A DNA stretch of 35,182 nucleotides. It comes from Acidobacteriota bacterium. GTDB lineage: Bacteria > Acidobacteriota > Terriglobia > Bryobacterales > Bryobacteraceae. Below the pieces are notes generated by a model that made no database searches, had not been told where the DNA came from, and was given only the letters and a program-made list of their open reading frames with translations. Position 1 is the first letter of the stretch; each line of letters starts with the position of its first letter. The DNA is taken from assembly GCA_025353165.1 (NCBI GenBank), contig JANXRE010000014.1, forward strand, positions 1-35,182, written 5' to 3'. Below are positions 1-8,575 of this stretch, in pieces. Position numbers and translations under genes: made by a program.

Positions 1-1314
1 CGTCCGAAACAAATGGACATGGTTCTGATTAATCCCGGGATGGGCATCCAGACATTCCAGCGTTACGCCGGACAGCCGATGTTTGCAGGAACGCAATGGT
101 CGGAAGTTGGTCCCGAGGCGGCCGCGGCGGACTCGGGCCAGCCGGTCGATTTTCCCGTATCGTCGGTGGCGTACGTCCGTTGGTTCTGGTCGCAACTGGA
201 GCCCGAGCGGGGCAAGTACCGGTGGGAAATCCTGGACACCGCGCTCGACGAAGCGCGGAAGCACAAGCAGACACTTGCTATCCGGATCATGCCGTATGAC
301 CAGTCCAATCCCCTGCCGGAGTGGTATCGCAACTCCGGCGCGCGGCGCGCGAATCGGGCCGCCGATCAAGATGGAAAGGTGTGGTCTCCGGATGCCTCGG
401 ATCCGCTGTATGCGCAGACCTGGAACGCCCTGATTCGCGAAGCGGGAAAGCGTTACGACGGCCATCCTTATCTCGACTCCGTGGACATCTCGACGGCGGG
501 CTACTGGGGCGAGGGATGGGGACCGTATCTGCCGGATTGGCCGCTGCACAAGACGCTGATCGACGCCCACTTCGAGGCGTTTCCGCACACGCCCCTTGTG
601 GTCAATTTCGATTTGCTGGAGGCGTTGGTGTACGCAACACAGCGGGGCGCGGGATGGCGCCTGGATTGTTGGGGCGACATGGGCCGGCCGGGCAAGAGCG
701 GATGGTCGCACATGTTGGACGCCTACCCGGAGCAATTTGCGCGGGCCAGTCTGCAGGATGCGTGGAGGCAGGCTCCGGTGTCTCTGGAGGCGTGCGGCGT
801 GCCCGGGTCGTGGAAACAGTGGGGCTTCGATTTGCAGCCGATCTTCGAACAGGCGCTGCGCTGGCATGCGTCGACCATCAACATCAAGTCCACCGCCATC
901 CCTGCCGAGTGGAAAGCGGCCTTCGACGATTTTCAGAAGAGAATCGGGTATCGCTTCGCGCTTCGCCGGTTCGAACATCCGAAGCAGGCGCGCGCGGGCG
1001 GCATGATGCCCATCTCGATGTGGTGGTTCAACGGCGGCGTGGCTCCGGTTTATCGCGATACCAAGCTGGCGGTCGAGTTGCGGTCCGCGGATCGCGCGTA
1101 CCGTATTCCGATACCGGTGGATGTGCGCAAGTGGCTGCCCGGCGATTCGATCTACGAAGGCGCGGTGTATGTGGATGACGCGCTGGCGCCGGGGAAATAC
1201 CGGGTGCGCGTTGCGATGCTCGACCCGCGGACCGGTCAACCGGCCATCGCTCTGGCGATCGAGGGCCGGCAGCCGGACGGGTGGTACGACGTGAGTGAAA
1301 TCGAGATTCGGTAG
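1..1314 (+). CDS. DUF4832-type glycosidase-like protein, 5' partial
   Basis: The reading frame is open to the left edge of the window, so the true start and probably a signal peptide lie outside; the first visible ATG is at 13. The protein has a TIM-barrel glycoside-hydrolase look. It shows an NPGMG motif near the visible N-terminus, as in DUF4832 proteins after the leader, and a V-R-W-F-W-S-x-L-E-P-E-x-G-x-Y-R-W segment typical of beta-galactosidase-like barrels. A G-Y-W-G-E-G-W-G motif (Glu about residue 167 counted from the first ATG) is a candidate catalytic acid. The last ~100 residues look like a beta-sandwich (DUF4832 C-terminal part). The substrate is not known; a role in extracellular polysaccharide breakdown is inference. 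A promoter-like hexamer follows the stop, so the next gene need not be co-transcribed. Confidence 0.7.
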   Translation, partial: RPKQMDMVLINPGMGIQTFQRYAGQPMFAGTQWSEVGPEAAAADSGQPVDFPVSSVAYVRWFWSQLEPERGKYRWEILDTALDEARKHKQTLAIRIMPYDQSNPLPEWYRNSGARRANRAADQDGKVWSPDASDPLYAQTWNALIREAGKRYDGHPYLDSVDISTAGYWGEGWGPYLPDWPLHKTLIDAHFEAFPHTPLVVNFDLLEALVYATQRGAGWRLDCWGDMGRPGKSGWSHMLDAYPEQFARASLQDAWRQAPVSLEACGVPGSWKQWGFDLQPIFEQALRWHASTINIKSTAIPAEWKAAFDDFQKRIGYRFALRRFEHPKQARAGGMMPISMWWFNGGVAPVYRDTKLAVELRSADRAYRIPIPVDVRKWLPGDSIYEGAVYVDDALAPGKYRVRVAMLDPRTGQPAIALAIEGRQPDGWYDVSEIEIR

Positions 1315-1319
1315 CGCAT

Positions 1320-1325
1320 TATACT
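1320..1325 (+). promoter_or_regulatory. candidate -10 element for the permease cluster
   Basis: TATACT matches the bacterial -10 consensus at 5 of 6 positions and lies 14 nt before the chosen ATG at 1340, which leaves a leader of about 8 nt. No convincing -35 hexamer was seen. The placement supports the 1340 start over the in-frame ATG at 1295, which overlaps the upstream gene. Confidence 0.4.
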
Positions 1326-1339
1326 TGAGAAACATCCGA

Positions 1340-2791
1340 ATGCTTCCGACTCGCAGCGATGCACAGGACCTGAGCCGGTTCGGGTACGCCCAGGAACTGC
1401 TGCGCGGCATGGGCGGATTCTCAAATTTCGCCATCTCGTTTTCCATCATCTCGATTCTTACCGGCGCGGTCACGCTGTACGGATACGGGCTCGAGATGGG
1501 TGGCCCGCTCGAGATGACCATCGGCTGGCCAATCGCGACCATCTTCACGCTCATTCTCGCGGCCAGCATGGCTGAGCTGTGCTCGGCCTACCCGACGTCC
1601 GGCGCGATGTATCACTGGGCCGCGGCGCTGGGCGGTCCCGCGTCCGGCTGGTTCTGCGCGTGGCTGAACATCGTCGGCCTGATCGCCGCGCAGGCGGGCA
1701 TCAACTATAGTTGCGCGCAATTCATCCTGCCGTTTCTGGGACTGCCGGCCTCGCCGCGCAACGTTTTCGCGATGTTCGCTTTCACGCTGGTGGTCCACGG
1801 CGTCCTCAATCACCGCGGCGTCCGCCTGGTCGCGATCCTGAACGACCTCAGCGTGACGGTGCACATCCTGGGAGTGGCGGCGATCGTTCTAGCGGTCTTC
1901 TTCCTCGCGCCGCGGCAACCCGTGGCGTTCCTTTTTTCGGCGGTGAACAGCAACGGACGCTCGCCCTATGCGTGGGCGTTTCTGCTCGGACTGCTGCAGG
2001 CTCAATGGACCTACACCGGCTTCGACGCTTCGGCGCACATGACCGAAGAAACCGCCGACCCGAGGCGCAAAGCCCCCTGGGGGATCGTCCTCTCGGTTGC
2101 GGTGTCGGGCGTCGCCGGATACGCGCTGCTGATGGCGCTGACTCTGGCGATCCATTCGATTCCCGCCGCGCTCTCGGCCAAGGACGCGAGCGGCAACGCG
2201 ATTCCGGCCGCCATAGCGGTACTCCAGCAGGCGCTTGGCGCGAAGTTCGGAAACGCGATGGCGGCGCTCGCATCCATGGCGATGTGGTTCTGCGGCTTGG
2301 CCTGCGTCACTTCGGCGTCGCGCGCGGTTTACTCGCTGGCTCGCGATAACGGCACGCCGTTCTCGCCATTCTTTCGGCGGGTGAATCGGAAACACGGCAC
2401 GCCCGGGCCGGCCATCTGGGCGATTGTGATCGCAAGTATCGCCGCGATGGCCTGGAGCGGCGCGGTGGCGATCGTTACTTCGCTGAGCACCGTCGCGCTA
2501 TACATCGCGTATATCATCCCGATCGTGTTGGCGGCCCGCGCGCGAATGAAGGGCTCGAACTGGCCGTCGATGTCTCAATGGAGCCTCGGGCGGTGGGGCA
2601 TGGCGGCGAATGTCACCGCCATCGCCTACACGGTATTCATCTCGATCGTGCTGGTGATGCCGCCCAACGAACTGGCGGGCAAGACCCTGGGAGGTGTCAT
2701 CCTGGCGTTGTTGTTGGTTTACTTAGTTGAGGTGCGGCGGAAATTCAAAGGTCCCGCGTGGACCCGCGGCGCGATCATGGGGGGGGACTGA
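1340..2791 (+). CDS. APC-superfamily amino acid/amine permease
   Basis: A 483-residue polytopic membrane protein with about 12 hydrophobic segments. The N-terminal stretch G-F-S-N-F-A-I-S-F-S-I-I-S-I-L-T-G followed by Y-G-x-G-L-E-M-G-G-P is the signature of the APC branch that contains GABA, choline and polyamine permeases (amino acid/choline transporter family). It would import an amine or amino acid across the inner membrane. The start at 1340 is preferred because the first hydrophobic helix then follows about 25 cytoplasmic residues and a -10-like hexamer precedes it. It begins a four-gene cluster, with the next ATG only 3 nt after its stop. A run of eight G residues (2779-2786) lies in its last codons and may serve as a weak Shine-Dalgarno for the next gene. 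Substrate is inferred from neighbours (amine or amino alcohol). Confidence 0.8.
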   Translation: MLPTRSDAQDLSRFGYAQELLRGMGGFSNFAISFSIISILTGAVTLYGYGLEMGGPLEMTIGWPIATIFTLILAASMAELCSAYPTSGAMYHWAAALGGPASGWFCAWLNIVGLIAAQAGINYSCAQFILPFLGLPASPRNVFAMFAFTLVVHGVLNHRGVRLVAILNDLSVTVHILGVAAIVLAVFFLAPRQPVAFLFSAVNSNGRSPYAWAFLLGLLQAQWTYTGFDASAHMTEETADPRRKAPWGIVLSVAVSGVAGYALLMALTLAIHSIPAALSAKDASGNAIPAAIAVLQQALGAKFGNAMAALASMAMWFCGLACVTSASRAVYSLARDNGTPFSPFFRRVNRKHGTPGPAIWAIVIASIAAMAWSGAVAIVTSLSTVALYIAYIIPIVLAARARMKGSNWPSMSQWSLGRWGMAANVTAIAYTVFISIVLVMPPNELAGKTLGGVILALLLVYLVEVRRKFKGPAWTRGAIMGGD

Positions 2792-2794
2792 GGG

Positions 2795-4237
2795 ATGACA
2801 GGCCATTTCATAAACGGCGCACTCGTGCCGAGCACCGGCGCCACGAACATCGAGGTGCGCAGCCCCGCGTTCGGCGAGTTGATCGCAACCGTGCCGGACG
2901 CCACACCGGACGACGTCGATCGCGCGGTCGCAGCCGCGCGCGCCAGTTTCCAAGCGAAGTCCTGGCGCGGGAAGGATTCTTCCGAGAAAGAGCTGATCCT
3001 ATGGCGGCTCGCGGACTTGATAGAGCGGCATAAGGACGAACTCGCCCGTCTCGAGAGCATGGAGAACGGCAAGACGCTCCGCGAGGCCCTGCGCGCCGAC
3101 GTGAATCCCGGCATCGACGCGATCCGCTATTACGCGGGTTGGGTGCGGCGCATCTACGGCGAGACGATTCCCGTGGACGGTCCGTTCCTGAACTACACGC
3201 TGCGCGAGCCGGTGGGCGTGGTGGGAGCCATCGTTCCCTGGAATTATCCGACGTGCATCGCGACCTGGAAATTCGCGCCCGCGCTGGCCTGCGGATGTTC
3301 GGTGGTGCTGAAGCCCTCGGAGCTGACGCCGCTCACCGCTTTGAAAATAGCGGAACTCGCATCGGAGGCGGGAATCCCGAATGGCGTTTTCAACGTCGTC
3401 ACCGGCTACGGGCACACGGCCGGCGAGGCGCTGGCCCGGCACATGGACGTCGACAAGATCAGCTTCACCGGAAGCATTCGAACGGCGCGCTCGCTGCTCA
3501 AAGCTTCGGCCGAAAGCAACCTGAAGCGGCTCAGCCTGGAGCTCGGCGGCAAGAATCCGAACATCATCTTCCCCGACGCGGATCTCGAGGCGGCGGCGCA
3601 GTCGGCATTCTCGGGAATCTTCTCAAACAAGGGCGAAGTTTGCAGCTCCGGCTCGCGGCTGCTGGTCCATAAGGACATTCACGACCGGTTCCTGGATCGG
3701 CTGGTGGACCGGGCGAAGAAAATGAAGGTCGGCAATCCACTCGACCCGGAAACTGAGATGGGCTCTCAGATTTCGCGGCAGCAGATGGACCGCATACTCG
3801 GCTACATTCAGTCCGGCATCGCGGAAGGCGCGCATCTGGCGTGCGGCGGCGGGCGCGATACGGAAGGCGACAAGGCCAAGGGCTATTTCATCAACCCGAC
3901 GATTTTCTCGGGCGTACAGCCGCACATGAAAATCGCGCAAGAGGAGATCTTCGGACCGGTGCTCGCGGTCATTCCATTCAGCGGAGTCGACGAAGCCATC
4001 GAAATCGCGAACGGAACCATCTATGGACTGGTCTCCGCGGTGTGGACTTCCGACATCAAGACGGCGCACCGCGTGGCGGCGGGCATCCAGGCCGGCTCCG
4101 TCTGGATTAACACCTATAACGGCTTCGACAGCGCATCTCCCTTCGGCGGCTACAAGCAGAGCGGCTACGGCCGCGACCTCGGCTCTTACGCGCTCGAACA
4201 GTACACGAACGTGAAGTCTGTCTGGGTCGCTCTATGA
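2795..4237 (+). CDS. NAD(P)-dependent aldehyde dehydrogenase
   Basis: At 480 residues this is the normal length for the ALDH superfamily. The conserved P-W-N-Y-P (Asn150), L-K-P-S-E (Lys173), F-T-G-S (225-227 region), general base Glu249 in L-E-L-G-G-K and nucleophile Cys283 in E-V-C-S-S-G-S-R are all present, so it should be active. It resembles betaine-aldehyde and gamma-glutamyl-aminobutyraldehyde dehydrogenases (PuuC-like). It would oxidise an aldehyde to the carboxylate with NAD(P)+. The start is 3 nt after the permease stop and its end overlaps the GS-like gene by 4 nt (ATGA), which indicates translational coupling. In this context the substrate may be a gamma-glutamylated amino-aldehyde; that is inference. 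Confidence 0.9.
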   Translation: MTGHFINGALVPSTGATNIEVRSPAFGELIATVPDATPDDVDRAVAAARASFQAKSWRGKDSSEKELILWRLADLIERHKDELARLESMENGKTLREALRADVNPGIDAIRYYAGWVRRIYGETIPVDGPFLNYTLREPVGVVGAIVPWNYPTCIATWKFAPALACGCSVVLKPSELTPLTALKIAELASEAGIPNGVFNVVTGYGHTAGEALARHMDVDKISFTGSIRTARSLLKASAESNLKRLSLELGGKNPNIIFPDADLEAAAQSAFSGIFSNKGEVCSSGSRLLVHKDIHDRFLDRLVDRAKKMKVGNPLDPETEMGSQISRQQMDRILGYIQSGIAEGAHLACGGGRDTEGDKAKGYFINPTIFSGVQPHMKIAQEEIFGPVLAVIPFSGVDEAIEIANGTIYGLVSAVWTSDIKTAHRVAAGIQAGSVWINTYNGFDSASPFGGYKQSGYGRDLGSYALEQYTNVKSVWVAL

Positions 4238-5571
4238 AAGAAGTCCTCCAAAAACTCTCCGAAGCCGGCGTGCGGCGCATCAAGGTTGCCGCGACCGACA
4301 TCGACGGCGTCCTGCGCGGCAAGTACGTCAGCTTGGGAAAATTCGAATCCGCGGCTTCGTCCCACATCGGATTCTGCGACGTGATCTTCGGTTGGGACAT
4401 CGGCGACGTGCTGTACGACAACGTCCGCTATACGGGCTGGCACACGGGATACCCCGATGGGCGGGCGAGTGTGGATCTCAGCACCCTGCGTCTGATTCCC
4501 TGGGAGCCCGGCACCGCATTCTTCCTCCTGGACCTGCAATCGAAAAGCGGAGACCCGCTGCCGATTTCGCCGCGCCAGGTGCTGCTCCGCGTGCTCGAGC
4601 GCGCGCGGTCCATGGGATGCGCAGTGAAGCTGGCGGCCGAATACGAATTCTGGCTGTTCAAGGAAACGCCGCAGAGCGTGCGGGAGAAAGACTTCCGCCG
4701 CCTGGTGCCGCTGAGCTGCGGAATGTTCGGCTACAGTGTCCTCCGCGCATCGCAGAATTCCGCGCTCGTGCTGGACCTTATCGATCAACTAGAGGGCTTC
4801 AACATCCCAGTCGAGGGCTTCCACACCGAAACCGGCCCGGGCGTTTATGAAGCGGCGATCGCGGTGGATGAAGGCGTTGCGGCGGCGGACAAGGCCGCCC
4901 TGTTCAAGACGGCGGTGAAAGAGATCGCCGCGCGGCACAACGCGATCCCGACCTTCATGGCCAAGTGGAACGCGGCGCTGCCGGGGTCCAGCGGTCACAT
5001 CCATCAAAGCCTCGTGTCGATCGAAGACCACCGCAATCTGTTTTTCGACGATGGCCGTCCGTCGGAGTCGATGATGCGCTACATCGGCGGGTTGTGCGAA
5101 TTCCTGCCGGAGCTGATGGCGATGATCGGCCCGACGATCAATTCGTACAAGCGGACGGTGCCGGGCACGTGGGCGCCGGTGAACGCGAGCTGGGGCGAGG
5201 ACAACCGCACCACCGCGATCCGTTCGATTCCCGGCTCCGCGAAATCGACGCGCATTGAGCTGCGGCTGCCGGCGGCGGACATGAATCCGTATCTGGCGAT
5301 GGCAGCCAGCATCGCCGCGGGCCTGGAGGGCATCGAGCGCAAGCTCGATCCGCCCGCGCCCGCCACCAACGGGTACGAAGCCACGCACGCTCGCGCCTTG
5401 CCGCGCGACCTCGCCGAGGCAACCGCGCTGCTGCGCGCGTCGTCGATGGCGCGCGACTGGTTCGGCGAGGAGTTCGTCGATCACTACGCATGCACGCGCG
5501 AGTGGGAAGTGCGGCAGGCGCAACACGCCGTCACCGATTGGGAGCTGTCCCGCTACTTTGAATCCATCTGA
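4234..5571 (+). CDS. Glutamine synthetase-like gamma-glutamyl-amine ligase
   Basis: A 445-residue GS-fold protein. The N-terminal beta-grasp carries D-I-D-G-V-L-R-G-K, typical of the GlnA-like/PuuA group and not of GlnA itself. Metal and substrate residues are present: Glu136 and Glu138 in A-E-Y-E-F, Glu199 and Glu206 in T-E-T-G-P-G-V-Y-E, and the G-S-S-G-H-I-H-Q motif (His255, His257). An arginine-rich N-S-Y-K-R segment around residue 305 fits the glutamate/ATP site. PuuA-type enzymes join glutamate to putrescine, ethanolamine or alkylamines using ATP. The flanking permease, ALDH and alcohol dehydrogenase argue for a catabolic ligase, not nitrogen assimilation. The exact amine cannot be read from the sequence. 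Confidence 0.85.
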   Translation: MKEVLQKLSEAGVRRIKVAATDIDGVLRGKYVSLGKFESAASSHIGFCDVIFGWDIGDVLYDNVRYTGWHTGYPDGRASVDLSTLRLIPWEPGTAFFLLDLQSKSGDPLPISPRQVLLRVLERARSMGCAVKLAAEYEFWLFKETPQSVREKDFRRLVPLSCGMFGYSVLRASQNSALVLDLIDQLEGFNIPVEGFHTETGPGVYEAAIAVDEGVAAADKAALFKTAVKEIAARHNAIPTFMAKWNAALPGSSGHIHQSLVSIEDHRNLFFDDGRPSESMMRYIGGLCEFLPELMAMIGPTINSYKRTVPGTWAPVNASWGEDNRTTAIRSIPGSAKSTRIELRLPAADMNPYLAMAASIAAGLEGIERKLDPPAPATNGYEATHARALPRDLAEATALLRASSMARDWFGEEFVDHYACTREWEVRQAQHAVTDWELSRYFESI

Positions 5572-5578
5572 GCCCTAC

Positions 5579-6691
5579 ATGAGCACCTACACGTTTTCAT
5601 TCCCGACCACGATCCTCTTCGGCCCCGGCGCGATCGCGCAGTTACCCGCCGAGGCCGCGGAGCGCGGCATGCACAGGCCCCTCGTCGTCACCGACGCCGG
5701 GCTGGCCCGCACGCGCATAATCGACCGCATCCGGGCTCTCCTGCCCGGCGCACCCGTCTACACGGGGGTCGACCCGAACCCGACCGAGAAGAACGTCCTG
5801 GACGGTGTCGCGTTTTACCGGGACCACGAGTGCGACAGCATTATCGGAGTAGGCGGAGGATCGCCCATCGACGCCGCGAAAGCGATTCGCCTCATGGTGA
5901 CGCATCCGCTGGATCTCGCCGAGTACGACGACAACATCGGCGGCGCCGCGAAGATCGGTTCGAACGTCCCGCCCTACATCGCCGTCCCGACCACCGCGGG
6001 AACCGGCAGCGAGGTGGGCCGGTCCACGGTGATCATGATCGCGAAGACGAATCGCAAGACGGTGGTCTTCAGCCCGCACCTGATTCCCTCGATTGCGATC
6101 GACGATCCGGAGTTGACCGTCGACATGCCCGCGCACATCACCGCCGGCACGGGAATGGACGCCTTCACTCACAATGTCGAAGCGTACCTGTCGAAGGGCT
6201 TCCACCCCATTTGCGACGGCATCGCCATCGCCGGAGCCAAGCTCGCGTCGGAAAATCTTCCGCGCGTCATGGCGGACCCGCGAGACATCGAAGCACGGGG
6301 CAATATGCTGATGTCGTCGATGATGGGCGCCATCGCGTTTCAGAAAGGCCTCGGCGCCACGCATTCGCTGGCCCATCCGCTTTCTAGCGAATTCGGAATG
6401 CATCACGGAACGGCGAATGCCGTGCTGTTGCCCGCCGTGCTCGAGTTTAATCGCGAGAGCGTTCGGCAACGGTTCGCCGAACTCGAGCGGCAGCTTGGCT
6501 CCGATCTTGTCGCGCGGGTCCGGCAACTGAATTCGATCTGCGGCATTGCCCCGCGCCTCCGCGACTACAACATCCCCGGCGACGCGCTGGAATCGCTGTC
6601 GGCGAAAGCCATCGAAGACGGCTGCCACCTGCTGAATCCGCGCCCCTGCACCAGGGAGGACCTACTGTCTTTGTACCGGGCGGCATGGTAG
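5579..6691 (+). CDS. Iron-containing alcohol dehydrogenase
   Basis: A 370-residue group III (FucO/EutG-like) alcohol dehydrogenase. The nucleotide-binding G-G-G-S-P motif is at 92-96. The iron ligands match FucO spacing: Asp194 and His198 in D-A-F-T-H-N-V-E-A-Y, His262, and His276, with the catalytic-site His266 between them. The start chosen is ATG 5579 (M-S-T-Y-T-F-S-F), 7 nt after the GS-like stop; a TTG at 5558 would give a longer form overlapping that gene. It likely oxidises an alcohol to an aldehyde that the ALDH two genes upstream finishes to the acid. It is the last gene of the cluster; a new -10-like hexamer follows its stop. Confidence 0.88.
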   Translation: MSTYTFSFPTTILFGPGAIAQLPAEAAERGMHRPLVVTDAGLARTRIIDRIRALLPGAPVYTGVDPNPTEKNVLDGVAFYRDHECDSIIGVGGGSPIDAAKAIRLMVTHPLDLAEYDDNIGGAAKIGSNVPPYIAVPTTAGTGSEVGRSTVIMIAKTNRKTVVFSPHLIPSIAIDDPELTVDMPAHITAGTGMDAFTHNVEAYLSKGFHPICDGIAIAGAKLASENLPRVMADPRDIEARGNMLMSSMMGAIAFQKGLGATHSLAHPLSSEFGMHHGTANAVLLPAVLEFNRESVRQRFAELERQLGSDLVARVRQLNSICGIAPRLRDYNIPGDALESLSAKAIEDGCHLLNPRPCTREDLLSLYRAAW

Positions 6692-6701
6692 GGGATTGCG
6701 C

Positions 6702-6707
6702 TATCCT
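6702..6707 (+). promoter_or_regulatory. weak candidate -10 element for the PPIase gene
   Basis: TATCCT (4 of 6 consensus positions) sits 16 nt before the chosen ATG at 6724, in the short gap after the alcohol dehydrogenase. No clear -35 was seen, so this is only suggestive. Confidence 0.25.
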
Positions 6708-6723
6708 GGGGATTCCAGCCCCC

Positions 6724-7626
6724 ATGAGATTTTTCACCATTGCTATTCCCTTGGCGCTTGTTCTGGCGATGTCCGCAGGCGCTCAGACTCCGCCCCCCGC
6801 GAAGCCGGCCGTCGCCATTCAGCCAGCGCCGGTGCCTGCGCCCGACATCCCCGCCACGGCGGTTGTGATGACCGTTGGCGACGAGAAGATCACCAAGGCG
6901 CAGTTTGAAGCGCTGCTGGCCGCGCTGCCCGAGCAGGTCCGCAAGCAGGCGGAAGGACCGGCCCGGCGCAAATTCGCCGAGCAGTTCGCGGAACTGAAGA
7001 CCCTCGCGTTCGAAGCCCGCCGCCGGCACATCGACCAGGACGCTGGCGTCCAGCAGAGAATGGCGTTGCAGAAGGACAGCTTTCTCGCCTCGGAACTGTA
7101 TCAGACGTTCAAACCCGAAGAGTCGGACTTCAAGACGTACTACGAACAGCACAAGGCAGAATACGAACAGATCAAGGCCAGCCACATCCTGATCCGCTTC
7201 AAGGGGTCGACGGTGCCGGTCAAGAAGGACGGAAAAGATCTGACCGAGGAGGAAGCCCTGGCGAAGGCCAAGGAACTCCGCGTCAAGATCGGGGCTGGCG
7301 CGGCTTTCGCCGATATCGCCAAAGCCGAGTCCGACGACACCGGCTCCGCGCAAACCGGCGGATCCCTGCCGCCCTTCACGCACGGCCAGATGGTGCCCGC
7401 GTTTGAGCAGTCGGCCTATGGGCTGGCCGTTGGCCAGGTCAGCGATCCGGTGAAAACCCAGTTTGGCTATCACCTGATCAGGGTGGACGAGCGGTCGACC
7501 AAACCGCTCGCCGAAGTCCGAGCGCAGATCGAGACCAAGCTGAAGGCGGACATCGCGAAGAAGTCGGTGGCCGAGATCAAGAAGACCGTCCCCGTCACCA
7601 TGGACGATCAGTATTTCGGCAACTAG
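6724..7626 (+). CDS. Secreted parvulin-type peptidyl-prolyl isomerase (PpiC/SurA-like)
   Basis: A 300-residue protein that begins with a Sec signal peptide (M-R-F-F-T-I-A-I-P-L-A-L-V-L..., cleavage after A-G-A at about residue 20) and then a Pro-Ala linker. The start at 6724 is chosen because an upstream in-frame ATG at 6685 lies inside the preceding gene and would bury the leader. An N-terminal helical SurA-like region (about 50-140) precedes one PpiC rotamase domain (about 150-256). That domain has A-S-H-I-L-I, a G-G-S-L-P-P-F segment and a C-terminal F-G-Y-H-L-I-R-V, all hallmarks of parvulins. It should assist folding of exported proteins in the periplasm. The next gene starts 4 nt after the stop. 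Confidence 0.88.
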   Translation: MRFFTIAIPLALVLAMSAGAQTPPPAKPAVAIQPAPVPAPDIPATAVVMTVGDEKITKAQFEALLAALPEQVRKQAEGPARRKFAEQFAELKTLAFEARRRHIDQDAGVQQRMALQKDSFLASELYQTFKPEESDFKTYYEQHKAEYEQIKASHILIRFKGSTVPVKKDGKDLTEEEALAKAKELRVKIGAGAAFADIAKAESDDTGSAQTGGSLPPFTHGQMVPAFEQSAYGLAVGQVSDPVKTQFGYHLIRVDERSTKPLAEVRAQIETKLKADIAKKSVAEIKKTVPVTMDDQYFGN

Positions 7627-7630
7627 TTTT

Positions 7631-8488
7631 GTGGAGCCCGTTTCTCATTTCTTCTACTCTCACCGGCTGAAACTTCAGTTCTGGGATTTCGGCGGCGATG
7701 CCAAGCCCTCCGTGATCCTCGTGCACGGCGGACTGGACCACGCCCGCAACTGGGATTGGGTTGCCGCCGGTCTTTCGCCCGACTATCGCGTGTACGCCCT
7801 CGATCTGCGGGGGCACGGCAACAGCGCGCAGGCCCAGGGCGCGATGTACTCTTTGGCCGAGTACGTTCTGGATCTCTCGGCGCTGCTCGATATCATCGAC
7901 GATTTCCCCGTCTACCTGATTGGTCACTCGCTCGGCGGATTCATTGTTACGCACTACGCGGGTGTCTATCCCGACCGCGTAAAGAAACTGGTGAACATCG
8001 AGGGGTTCGGTTTCCCGAAAGGGCACAAGGTGCACGCGGCGTATTCCGACCGGCTGCGCCGCTGGATGGAAGGAATGCGCGACGTCGAGAAAAGGGAACC
8101 GCGTCCCTACCCGAGCCTGGAATCGGCCATCGCGAGAATGAAGGAAGCGAATCCGCACCTCACGGATGAACAGGCGCGGCACCTGACGCTGCACGGCACG
8201 AACTGGAACTCCGACGGCTCGCTGGTTTGGAAGTTCGACAACTACGCGCGGCTGTTCCCGCCTTACGGGCACAATCTCGACGACGTGCGCGAAGTCGCCG
8301 GCCGCATCACCTGCCCGGTGCTGTTGTTCTGGGGCGAAGAGAGTTTCATGCAAAATCCCGAGGAGGACGGCCGCACCGGCTGGATCTCCAATACAAAGCT
8401 GGTTCGCGTGCCGGGCGCGGGGCACTGGCTGCACCACGATCGACTCGATCTCTTCCTGTCGGAAACGCGAAAGTTCTTAGCGGAGTAG
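7631..8488 (+). CDS. Alpha/beta-fold hydrolase
   Basis: A 285-residue single-domain alpha/beta hydrolase with a GTG start, 4 nt after the PPIase stop, so probably co-transcribed with it. It shows the oxyanion H-G-G at 32-34, nucleophile Ser100 in G-H-S-L-G-G, and a catalytic His about residue 265 in G-A-G-H-W. A cap region lies between about 130 and 220. No signal peptide is visible, so it is probably cytoplasmic. The substrate is not predictable; esters or haloalkane-like compounds are handled by relatives. Its stop is 2 nt from a palindromic repeat shared with the convergent gene. Confidence 0.85.
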   Translation: MEPVSHFFYSHRLKLQFWDFGGDAKPSVILVHGGLDHARNWDWVAAGLSPDYRVYALDLRGHGNSAQAQGAMYSLAEYVLDLSALLDIIDDFPVYLIGHSLGGFIVTHYAGVYPDRVKKLVNIEGFGFPKGHKVHAAYSDRLRRWMEGMRDVEKREPRPYPSLESAIARMKEANPHLTDEQARHLTLHGTNWNSDGSLVWKFDNYARLFPPYGHNLDDVREVAGRITCPVLLFWGEESFMQNPEEDGRTGWISNTKLVRVPGAGHWLHHDRLDLFLSETRKFLAE

Positions 8489-8490
8489 AA

Positions 8491-8575
8491 CAATGGGGAC
8501 AGACCCCCTTTTCCATTAGAGTTCGAACGTACACTCGACGGGGTACTTCGGTGGAAAAGGCGTCTGTCCCCATTG
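8491..8575. repeat. REP-like palindromic repeat between convergent genes
   Basis: Left arm 8491-8515 and right arm 8552-8575 are inverted copies differing by one inserted base and one substitution. Both carry the CAATGGGGACAGAC core at the outer end and TTTTCCA at the inner end. The 36-nt centre (8516-8551) separates the arms. The GGGGACAG core resembles short palindromic repeats seen dispersed in many soil bacterial genomes; whether this one has other copies cannot be tested from the window. It lies between two convergent genes and could act as a bidirectional transcript end. The minus-strand gene runs through its right arm and centre. Confidence 0.75.

Noticed and set aside
2779-2786. Run of eight G residues as a phase-variation tract
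   Set aside because: It is at the extreme 3' end of the permease gene, where slippage would change only the last few residues; a single-sequence run is weak evidence.
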